Source: Christensenella sp. UBA4675
Lineage (GTDB): Bacteria > Bacillota > Clostridia > Christensenellales > Borkfalkiaceae
Direction: 5' to 3'
Length of the DNA: 28,834 bases
NCBI GenBank assembly: GCA_002405165.1
Contig: DHLF01000007.1
Location: forward strand, 1-28,834
The notes below the pieces were generated by a model. That model saw only the letters and a program-made list of their open reading frames with translations. It was not told the DNA's origin and searched no databases. The stretch's first letter is position 1; each line of letters opens with the position of its first letter. A program made the position numbers and the translations under genes. Positions 22,696 to 28,834 of this stretch are shown here, piece by piece.

Positions 22696-24009
22696 TTATA
22701 ATTCTTTAAGTTTTTCTTTTAAAATACTTCTGTCCCATAAAATAACGTTATTACATTCAGCAAGTTCTCTTGCACTTTTGGTAAAAGTACTATTTGTAAC
22801 GACCATAGTTTTATCGGCTTTGTAATATTTTGCGCCTGCAACAGCTTCCATTATTGCGTGATTTCCAACAGGTTTACTATAACATTTTGCTTGTATAGCA
22901 ATGGTTGTCAATCCTTTTTTTGCTATAACGTCTATTCCTTGGTCTCCACTAAGCTTTGTGTTAGTTGCATTATAACCCAAAATATTAAATAAAAATGACA
23001 CAAAATTTTCAAATTCTTCTCCGCTCATCAAATCAATGGTAGAAATGTTATAATGTGCTCCTTTTTTATCGTTATGTAATAAATTTTCAATTTGTTGTTT
23101 TTCTGTAATATCTTTTATTTGATTTTTAACTAATTTTTCTTTTTCTGGATATGAAACACACAATAAATTATTAAAATTGTTTTTACCGTTTTCTACTGCC
23201 CATAAAGTTGTACTAATTATGCCTTCTTCAATATCATTATCATAGAGTTTTTTTATTATATCAATATCGTTAGCTTGTAAGTCAATATTACAATTTTCTA
23301 ATAATTTTTTGGATTGTTTATAAAATTTAATATTATCTTCACGAATAAGAATATATAAAAAGGCACAATAAGCTTCTAAATTATTATCTACTTGTATTAT
23401 TTTTTGATTTTTTAAAGTTTCATATAAGTCTTTGATGTTTTTATATTTTTCATTGCGACAAATATTCGAATAATCTCCATTTCTAATTTCATATGCTAAA
23501 CTTACTTTATCCTTGTTAATATCTATAATAATATTATTTACTTTTTTTACATAATCTATATAGTTAGACGTGTATTGTAAATGGTGAATCCACTCATCTA
23601 TAAAATAAACATTTCTATATCCGTCAAAAATATTTATTTTTAAAGGTAAACACGCAAAATCTAATACCCATCTAGGAATATTTTGAGAAATAACAAAATT
23701 TTTTAATATTTTTATAAATTTATTATTTTTTGAAAATTCTTCTACGTAATTATTTATTATTTTTAGACTAGATTTCTCATATTTAATTTCTACGGGTATA
23801 ACCATATTTTTTTTATTTTTGCTTTTTGTATTTGAATTAAAAGTGTATTTTTTTATTTTATAGTATTCTATTGTCCAAACAATAAATACTATTTCTAAAA
23901 TTGAAAAAGGAATAATAAAACATAATCCAATAAAAACGGAAGCACCTAAAACTAAAACGATTATTCCACAAAATATTAAAAATACATTAAAAAAGTGATA
24001 TAACCACAA
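22696..24009 (-). CDS. Membrane-anchored Mrr-type restriction endonuclease-like protein
   Basis: 437 residues if started at TTG 24009. Two membrane segments lie at about 5-30 and 31-50. A long lysine/asparagine-rich region (about 55-320) is unrecognised. The C-terminal PD-(D/E)xK nuclease domain of the Mrr family spans about 322-437: DLMSGEEFENFVSFLF, GDQGIDVIAKKG (Asp360) and AIQAKCYS (Gln373-x-Lys375), ending VILWDRSIL. No ribosome site precedes the TTG. A good AAGGAG with ATG lies at 24067 in another frame, and removing one base of an eight-base A/T run would join it (see findings). Asn is mostly AAT and the gene is richer in A/T than its neighbours. A role in DNA defence or membrane-linked nuclease function is inferred. 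Confidence 0.75.
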   Translation of the reverse strand: MWLYHFFNVFLIFCGIIVLVLGASVFIGLCFIIPFSILEIVFIVWTIEYYKIKKYTFNSNTKSKNKKNMVIPVEIKYEKSSLKIINNYVEEFSKNNKFIKILKNFVISQNIPRWVLDFACLPLKINIFDGYRNVYFIDEWIHHLQYTSNYIDYVKKVNNIIIDINKDKVSLAYEIRNGDYSNICRNEKYKNIKDLYETLKNQKIIQVDNNLEAYCAFLYILIREDNIKFYKQSKKLLENCNIDLQANDIDIIKKLYDNDIEEGIISTTLWAVENGKNNFNNLLCVSYPEKEKLVKNQIKDITEKQQIENLLHNDKKGAHYNISTIDLMSGEEFENFVSFLFNILGYNATNTKLSGDQGIDVIAKKGLTTIAIQAKCYSKPVGNHAIMEAVAGAKYYKADKTMVVTNSTFTKSARELAECNNVILWDRSILKEKLKEL

Positions 24010-24025
24010 AAATTTACTTTCACTT

Positions 24026-24067
24026 TCAAAAAAAAGCTTCTTTAATTGTGTTGTATGATTTATTCAT
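24026..24067 (-). pseudogene. N-terminal start fragment of the Mrr-like gene, separated by a frameshift
   Basis: ATG 24067 has AAGGAG with 6-base spacing (24074-24079 on the complement). It encodes 13 residues, MNKSYNTIKEAFF, before TGA, directly after a T8 run (A8 at 24028-24035 on the plus strand). Seven T instead of eight would continue as ...EAFFESESKFLWLYHFF into the nuclease frame. This is the most natural start of the gene. Confidence 0.55.
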
Positions 24068-24099
24068 ATGTTGCTCCTTTTTTAAAAAAATAGTATTAA

Positions 24100-24143
24100 A
24101 AATATTTCTAAGGAAATATTTAATTTAATTATATCGCCTTAGA
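24100..24143. promoter_or_regulatory. Likely operator region of the XRE/Mrr divergent pair
   Basis: A perfect 9-bp inverted repeat AAATATTTC / GAAATATTT lies at 24100-24121 around TAAG. It contains TCTAAGG (24107-24113), repeated inverted as CCTTAGA at 24137-24143, 30 bases away centre to centre. The second copy lies within the spacer of the Mrr promoter, a good place for repressor binding. Confidence 0.55.
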
Positions 24144-24156
24144 GATATAATGTCAA
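24128..24156 (-). promoter_or_regulatory. Perfect-consensus promoter of the Mrr-like gene
   Basis: On the minus strand TTGACA (24156-24151), a 17-base spacer and TATAAT (24133-24128). It overlaps the ATG at 24150 of the divergent XRE gene. The leader to ATG 24067 is about 55 bases. Confidence 0.75.
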
Positions 24157-24374
24157 GTAATATGATGGATATAAAGTACTCACAAAGAATAAGGGAACTT
24201 ATGAAAGAAGAAAAAGTAAATCAAGTAATTCTTTCCCAAAAAATAGGCGTGGTGCAAAGCACGATAAGCGCATGGTTAAACGGTAAAAAAGAGCCGAGCA
24301 TTAAATCTTTATGGCTTTTGGCAGATTTTTTTCAGGTGAGTATAGATTATATCGTCGGTAGAGTAGAATTTTAA
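24150..24374 (+). CDS. Small XRE-family helix-turn-helix regulator
   Basis: 74 residues, essentially one HTH_3 domain: YSQRIRELMKEEKVNQVILSQKIGVVQSTISAWLNGKKEPSIKSLWLLADFFQVSIDYIVGR. The recognition helix is near VQSTISAWLNG. ATGs at 24150, 24162 and 24165 are all possible. None has a good ribosome site. A plus-strand TATAAT at 24146-24151 would make 24162 or 24165 the start of an almost leaderless transcript. It faces away from the Mrr-like gene and probably represses it and itself. No effector domain is present. Confidence 0.82.
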   Translation: MSSNMMDIKYSQRIRELMKEEKVNQVILSQKIGVVQSTISAWLNGKKEPSIKSLWLLADFFQVSIDYIVGRVEF

Positions 24375-24456
24375 AAATTTTTTTAAGCAAAACGGAAAAC
24401 ATTTAAAAGCAACTATAAATATGAAAAAATTTTAACTAAAAAATATAAAACAAATA

Positions 24457-24495
24457 AAAAGGAGTTTAACACAAAAAGTTAAGCTCCTTTTTTTA
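24457..24495 (+). terminator. Terminator after the XRE gene
   Basis: A 14-bp stem with one G-U pair, AAAAGGAGTTTAAC / GTTAAGCTCCTTTT, with an ACAAAAA loop and further T. The 334-base gap to the amt gene holds this, a second terminator at 24631-24666 and plain A/T-rich DNA between them. Confidence 0.8.
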
Positions 24496-24630
24496 CGTTA
24501 AAAATAAATTTTACAACTAATTTCGTATATAAAAAATAACGTATAAGATTTTTTAGTAGATTATATAGTTTTTTTAATAACCAACGGTGGATTTAAAAAA
24601 TAATATAGCTATCATTTAATGCTTTTTATA

Positions 24631-24666
24631 AAAAAAATCAGAGCTTGATTAAAAAATCAAGCTCTG
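24631..24666 (-). terminator. Terminator of the glnN-amt operon
   Basis: A 12-bp perfect stem CAGAGCTTGATT / AATCAAGCTCTG (24639-24650, 24655-24666). Read on the minus strand, it is followed by a run of seven T at 24637-24631. Confidence 0.85.
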
Positions 24667-24708
24667 TATTGCCAAAGAATAGTTTACGCAAGACGTGAAC
24701 AATAGGAG

Positions 24709-26439
24709 TTATTCAACGTCTTGAAGGGCATCGTAACCTTCTTCTCCGGTTCTGACTTTAACGACGTTTTCTACGTCGGATACGAATATCTTGCCGTCGC
24801 CGATATGTCCGGTGTATAATACCTTTTTAGCGGTTTCAATTACCGTTTGTACGGGTACTTTACTTACAACCATTTCAACTTGTACTTTCGGTAACAAGCT
24901 CGGCTCTATTTCAACGCCTCTATAATATTCGGGTTTACCTTTTTGAGTTCCGCAACCCATAACGTGAGTAACGGTCATTCCCGTAATACCAATACCTATC
25001 ATAGCGTTTTTAAGCGCTTCTAACATTCTTTCACGGCAAACAATTTGTATTTTTGTGAATTTAGGTTCGTTGGTTTCAACCTTTTCTTTTCTAACAGGGG
25101 TAGCAACAACGCTTTCGGTAGTTGTTTCTGCTACGGGTTTAGCATCGGTTGCAAGTTCGCTGGGAACAGCGTCGTAATCGTGAACCAAAATCGGGAAGTC
25201 TGCGTAAGAAGAAGGTAAGCCGTGTTCGGTTTTATCTAATCCTAACGTTTCTTCTTCAACGGAAACTCTTAAACCTATTGTTTTCTTAATAATTAAAAAC
25301 GTTATTGTAATTGTAATTGCAGTCCAAGCAAGTATACAAATAATACCTAAGAATTGAATTCCTAAAACTTTCAAACCTGCTTTAAAGCTCGTTTTATGAA
25401 TTAAAGCGTAGATAGGACCGTCAACTCCTAAACTAGAAGTATTCGTTGCGAATAATCCTGCCGCAATAGTTCCCCAAACGCCGTTTACAAGGTGAACGCC
25501 TACTGCGCCTACGGGGTCGTCTATGTGAAGTTTTAAATCAATAAATTCTACTGCAACAACGATTAAAATACCGGAAACGAAACCTATTATCGTTGCGCCG
25601 ATTGCGTCAACTGCATGGCAACCTGCGGTAATTGCTACAAGTCCTGCTAAGGAAGCGTTTAAACACATAGATACATCGGGTTTTTTGTTTTTAATCCAAG
25701 TAAATATCATACAAGTTACGGTTGCAACTGCCGGAGCAATAGTAGTCGTTGCAAAAATTTGAGCAAGTTGAGCTACGCTAGTTGCCGCTGCGCCGTTAAA
25801 TCCGTACCAGCAGAACCAAAGGATAAAGCAACCTAACGCGCCAAGCGTGATAGAGTGAGCGGGAATAGCGTTTACTTTAACGACTTTTCCGTTTTTATCT
25901 CTCGTATATTTACCAAGTCTAGGGCCAACCATAATAGCACCGATTAAAGCACAAATTCCGCCAACGCTATGTATAGCCGCGCTACCTGCATAATCAATAA
26001 ATGCTATTTTAGAAAGCCAACCGCCACCCCAAACCCAGTGAGCTTCTATGGGGTAAACAACTAAGCTTATAATTGCCGAATAAATACAATACGATAAAAA
26101 CTTAGTTCTTTCAGCCATTGCACCCGAAACAATGGTAGCCGCCGTTGCGCAAAATACTAGGTTAAATACGAAACCAGACCAGTTATAAGTAGAAAAGTTT
26201 TCAATGTAATCGAAATTAGGAAGACCTACTAAACCGGCAAGGGTATCTTCACCAAGCAAGAGTCCTGCGCCGAGCAACATATAAACTACTGTTCCTATAC
26301 AAAAATCCATAAGATTTTTCATTATAATGTTGCCTGCGTTTTTCGCTCTCGTAAATCCCGTTTCGACCATTGCGAAACCGCACTGCATAAAAAATACTAT
26401 CATAGCTCCTACAAGGAACCACACAGCAAATACTTCCAT
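24709..26439 (-). CDS. amt: Ammonium transporter Amt fused to a C-terminal PII signalling domain
   Basis: 576 residues. Residues 1-395 form an Amt channel with about 11 membrane segments: MQCGFAMVETGFTRAKN, twin-histidine positions His157 (SAAIHSVGG) and His316 (GAVGVHLVNGVWG), FCWYGFNGAAA and DYAGS (Asp149). A hydrophilic linker (about 396-460, acidic with TTTESVVATP) leads to a full PII domain at 461-576. That domain has a T-loop with Tyr506 in PEYYRGVEIEP, KVQVEMVV, YTGHIGDGKIFV and VKVRTGEEG. PII normally gates Amt as a separate protein, so here sensor and channel are covalently joined. AAAGGAGG lies 8 bases upstream. It starts 19 bases after glnN ends. Confidence 0.93.
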   Translation of the reverse strand: MEVFAVWFLVGAMIVFFMQCGFAMVETGFTRAKNAGNIIMKNLMDFCIGTVVYMLLGAGLLLGEDTLAGLVGLPNFDYIENFSTYNWSGFVFNLVFCATAATIVSGAMAERTKFLSYCIYSAIISLVVYPIEAHWVWGGGWLSKIAFIDYAGSAAIHSVGGICALIGAIMVGPRLGKYTRDKNGKVVKVNAIPAHSITLGALGCFILWFCWYGFNGAAATSVAQLAQIFATTTIAPAVATVTCMIFTWIKNKKPDVSMCLNASLAGLVAITAGCHAVDAIGATIIGFVSGILIVVAVEFIDLKLHIDDPVGAVGVHLVNGVWGTIAAGLFATNTSSLGVDGPIYALIHKTSFKAGLKVLGIQFLGIICILAWTAITITITFLIIKKTIGLRVSVEEETLGLDKTEHGLPSSYADFPILVHDYDAVPSELATDAKPVAETTTESVVATPVRKEKVETNEPKFTKIQIVCRERMLEALKNAMIGIGITGMTVTHVMGCGTQKGKPEYYRGVEIEPSLLPKVQVEMVVSKVPVQTVIETAKKVLYTGHIGDGKIFVSDVENVVKVRTGEEGYDALQDVE

Positions 26440-26458
26440 AATATATTCCTCCTTTAAT

Positions 26459-28546
26459 TTATCTTACTCCGAAAAGTATATCTCCGTAAGACGGATATGG
26501 CCATTCTTCGGACGGGGTAAGAGTTTCGCATCTGTCTACTACCGCCCTTAATTCCTGCATTTTGTTAAATACCGTATCGTGATAGAATTCGGCTTCTTTT
26601 TGGTGGCAATCAATACATTCTGTTGCAATTATTCCAGATAATTCGTCAACCTTTTTGAATATTTCGGCTTCCAAAGAAGATACGGTTTTTAATCTTTCAA
26701 CTTCGTAGGTGTCGTCTACGCCCGCAACTTGTTTTTTAAGCGAAATCGTTTTTGCTAATTCTTTCGTAAATTTACTTATAGCTGGTAATACGTCTTTGTC
26801 TACCATATCAATCAAAGTTAAAGCTTCTATCTTTAATGTTTTGATATAGTTTTCAAGCATGATATCGTATCTTGCTTTAAATTCGGTTTCAGTAAATACT
26901 TTGAAATCTCTAAACAAAGCTACGTTTTTGTCTTTTAACATATAGGGTAAACATTCGGGGGTAGATTTTAAATTTAATAATCCGCGTTTTTCGGCTTCTT
27001 TAATCCACTCGTCGTCGTAACCGTTTCCGTTAAATATTATTCTCTTATGTTCTATAATCGTTTTCTTAATAAGTTCGTGTAAAGCTTCCGTAAAGTTTTC
27101 TTTGCCTTCCAATTCATCCGCAAATTCTTTTAATTCTTTTGCGACTGCGGTATTCAAAGTTATGTTTGCTTCCGCAATCGACATAGAAGAACCAAGCATA
27201 CGGAATTCGAATTTATTTCCAGTAAAAGCAAACGGAGAAGTTCTGTTTCTATCCGTAGAGTCTTTTGGGAATTTAGGTATTACGTGAACGCCTATTTTCA
27301 TTTGAACTTTTTCTTTTTGACTATAATCTGCGTCGTTTTCGATAGCTTGCAAAATTTCGGTCAACTCTTCGCCTAGGAACATAGAAACTACCGCGGGGGG
27401 AGCTTCGTTTGCGCCTAATCTATGGTCGTTACCTGCGCAAGATGCGGAAATACGGAGCAAATCTTGATATTCGTCAACCGCTTTTATAACTGCCGTTAAG
27501 AAAAGTAAAAATTGAGCGTTATCGTAAGGCGTTTCGCCCGGTTCTAACAAGTTAATTCCCGTATCGGTAGAAATAGACCAGTTATTATGTTTACCGCTTC
27601 CGTTTACTCCTGCAAACGGTTTCTCGTGTAACAAACATACCATTCCGTGTTTTTTAGCTACTTTTTGCATAATTTCCATAGTAAGTTGGTTATGGTCGGT
27701 AGCAATATTCGTAGTCGTGAAAATAGGAGCTAATTCGTGTTGCGCGGGAGCAACTTCGTTATGTTCGGTTTTAGCAAGTATTCCGAGTTCCCAAAGTTTT
27801 TCGTTTAATTCTTTCATAAACTCTTGAACTCTCGTTTTAATCGCTCCGAAATAGTGGTCTTCCATTTCTTGACCTTTCGGCGGGCGAGCACCCAATAATG
27901 TTCTTCCCGTAAAGATTAAATCTTTTCTCTTATCGTACATTTCTTTGGGAATTAGGAAATATTCTTGTTCGGGACCTACCGTCGTTTTTACTGATTTTGC
28001 GGTTGTGTTACCGAATAATCTTATAATTCTCAAAGCTTGTTTGTTTATCGCTTCCATAGAACGAAGTAGCGGAGTTTTTTTGTCCAACGCTTCACCGCCG
28101 TAAGAGCAGAACGCCGTAGGAATACACAAAATTCCGTCTTTAATAAACGCGAAAGAAGTCGGGTCCCAAGCGGTGTAGCCTCTTGCTTCGAACGTTGCTC
28201 TTAATCCGCCCGACGGGAAAGAAGACGCGTCTGGTTCACCCCTAACTAATTCCTTGCCCGAAAATTCCATTATTACAGAACCGTCTTTTTCGGGAGAAAT
28301 AAAGCTATCGTGTTTTTCAGCGGTAACGCCAGTCATAGGTTGAAACCAATGAGTAAAATGTGTAGCTCCGTTTTCTACCGCCCAGTCCTTCATAGCGTTA
28401 GCAATAACGTTAGCAGTTTCCAAATCTAATCTTTTACCTTCGTCTAACGCCTTACGGAATTCCTTATAAGTTTCTTTCGGAAGCCTTTCTTTCATAACGT
28501 GTTCGTTAAAAACTTTACTTCCAAACGTTTTTGCAATGCTTTCCAT
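26459..28546 (-). CDS. glnN: Glutamine synthetase type III
   Basis: 695 residues, the length of GSIII and well above the roughly 440-470 of GSI. It contains GPEQEYFLIP, KTEHNEVAPAQHELAPIF, NGSGKHNNWSISTDTGINLL, the SASCAGNDHRLGANEAPPAVVS region and NRTSPFAFTGNKFEFRMLGSS. It makes glutamine from glutamate, ammonium and ATP in the cytoplasm. AGGAGG lies 8 bases before ATG 28546. It is the first gene of a two-gene operon with the Amt-PII fusion, so ammonium uptake and assimilation are expressed together. Leader hairpin and promoter are given separately. Confidence 0.95.
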   Translation of the reverse strand: MESIAKTFGSKVFNEHVMKERLPKETYKEFRKALDEGKRLDLETANVIANAMKDWAVENGATHFTHWFQPMTGVTAEKHDSFISPEKDGSVIMEFSGKELVRGEPDASSFPSGGLRATFEARGYTAWDPTSFAFIKDGILCIPTAFCSYGGEALDKKTPLLRSMEAINKQALRIIRLFGNTTAKSVKTTVGPEQEYFLIPKEMYDKRKDLIFTGRTLLGARPPKGQEMEDHYFGAIKTRVQEFMKELNEKLWELGILAKTEHNEVAPAQHELAPIFTTTNIATDHNQLTMEIMQKVAKKHGMVCLLHEKPFAGVNGSGKHNNWSISTDTGINLLEPGETPYDNAQFLLFLTAVIKAVDEYQDLLRISASCAGNDHRLGANEAPPAVVSMFLGEELTEILQAIENDADYSQKEKVQMKIGVHVIPKFPKDSTDRNRTSPFAFTGNKFEFRMLGSSMSIAEANITLNTAVAKELKEFADELEGKENFTEALHELIKKTIIEHKRIIFNGNGYDDEWIKEAEKRGLLNLKSTPECLPYMLKDKNVALFRDFKVFTETEFKARYDIMLENYIKTLKIEALTLIDMVDKDVLPAISKFTKELAKTISLKKQVAGVDDTYEVERLKTVSSLEAEIFKKVDELSGIIATECIDCHQKEAEFYHDTVFNKMQELRAVVDRCETLTPSEEWPYPSYGDILFGVR

Positions 28547-28574
28547 ATTTTTTGCCTCCTATCGAAAAAATCAT

Positions 28575-28620
28575 AAAAAAAACAATAACGTCAAAGAACC
28601 TAAATTCCTTGACGTCATTG
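28575..28620 (-). promoter_or_regulatory. Terminator-like attenuator hairpin in the glnN leader
   Basis: Arms 28620-28605 and 28598-28583 on the minus strand form a 16-bp stem with two G-U pairs and a 6-base loop, followed immediately by eight T (28582-28575). It begins about 16 bases after the predicted transcription start and ends about 29 bases before ATG 28546. It has all the features of an intrinsic terminator inside an operon leader. No upstream gene is available for it to terminate. Confidence 0.75.
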
Positions 28621-28642
28621 CCAAATTCAATTTTATGTTGAG

Positions 28643-28671
28643 AGTATAGCACCCTTTTTTTTACTTGTCAA
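28643..28671 (-). promoter_or_regulatory. Promoter of the glnN-amt operon
   Basis: On the minus strand TTGACA (28671-28666), a 17-base spacer and TATACT (28648-28643). Transcription would start near 28636, giving a leader of about 90 bases. Confidence 0.82.
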
Positions 28672-28746
28672 CGATTTTTTCGCAAAAAAATAAAAAAAAA
28701 TTAAATTGTTAAAAATTTTACGGGGTCTGCGGTTTGGGAGAAATAG

Positions 28747-28775
28747 TTGACGATTTTTTTCCCTTGTGGTATACT
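28747..28775 (+). promoter_or_regulatory. Rightward promoter leaving the window
   Basis: TTGACG (28747-28752) and TATACT (28770-28775) are separated by 17 bases. No start codon with a ribosome site occurs before the right edge, so the gene lies outside. An inverted repeat CCCTTGTGG / CCACTAGGG (28761-28769, 28778-28786, one mismatch) flanks the -10, and a perfect 8-bp repeat AATAGATA / TATCTATT (28811-28832) lies in the leader. The 288-base stretch upstream of glnN holds this promoter, the glnN promoter and the attenuator. Confidence 0.6.
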
Positions 28776-28834
28776 ATCCACTAGGGTGGTTATTTCTTGG
28801 TGTTTTTGAAAATAGATATTAAATTATCTATTAT

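Noticed and set aside
28583..28620. Glutamine riboswitch or T-box in the glnN leader
   Set aside because: The leader is only about 90 bases and one hairpin. No T-box sequence, specifier stem or glutamine aptamer core is visible.
28707..28722. GlnR/TnrA-like operator TGTTAAAAATTTTACG upstream of glnN
   Set aside because: It resembles TGTNAN7TNACA, but the spacing is one base short and the last position differs. A/T-rich DNA gives such matches by chance, and it lies far upstream of the promoter.

Overview
The window reads as a chromosomal segment of a low-GC, spore-forming member of the Clostridia, probably an uncultured gut-type lineage. The reasons are strong A+T bias, abundant A/T-ended codons, AGGAGG-type ribosome binding sites, SpoIVB/SpoIIM/SpoIIA/SigF/SpoVG sporulation genes, a type III glutamine synthetase and the Firmicutes order asp23-nusB-folD-ispA-tlyA-nadK-argR-recN-spoIVB. 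The exact family cannot be fixed by eye; the fused DUF1385-PrmC gene and the Amt-PII fusion are good lineage markers to search with.

Layout. Positions 1-236 hold the last 25 codons of a cysteine synthase, a 31-codon stub of an Rrf2-type regulator and a terminator. Positions 340-6469 are one tightly packed plus-strand operon (asp23, nusB, folD, ispA, tlyA, nadK, argR, recN), with stop/start overlaps at almost every junction. It lacks the xseA/xseB and dxs genes often found inside this cluster. Positions 6509-10991 are a sporulation block: spoIVB, spoIIM-like, dacF, spoIIAA-spoIIAB-sigF. It is followed by a bidirectional terminator and spoVG on the minus strand. murC and a convergent, catalytically odd zinc-type dehydrogenase follow. 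A perfectly spaced promoter then drives rpmE. A terminator separates rpmE from the DUF1385::prmC fusion, prfA and an aminotransferase, which form one run of genes. After a small P-loop protein come glyA and a citrate synthase, then a class I glutamine amidotransferase-like hydrolase.

The most accessory-looking part is 22696-24374. A membrane-anchored Mrr-type nuclease gene (minus) faces away from a small XRE repressor gene (plus). They share a promoter region with inverted repeats. The nuclease gene appears to have a one-base frameshift in a run of eight A/T just after its best start codon. Its codons are richer in A/T than the neighbours', suggesting transfer.

The right end is a nitrogen-assimilation unit on the minus strand: glnN (type III glutamine synthetase) followed 19 bases later by an ammonium channel fused to a C-terminal PII domain. 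glnN has a consensus promoter and a terminator-like hairpin in its short leader, which suggests attenuation control. A second promoter with a palindrome around its -10 points out of the window to the right.

No tRNA, rRNA, CRISPR array or insertion sequence was seen.
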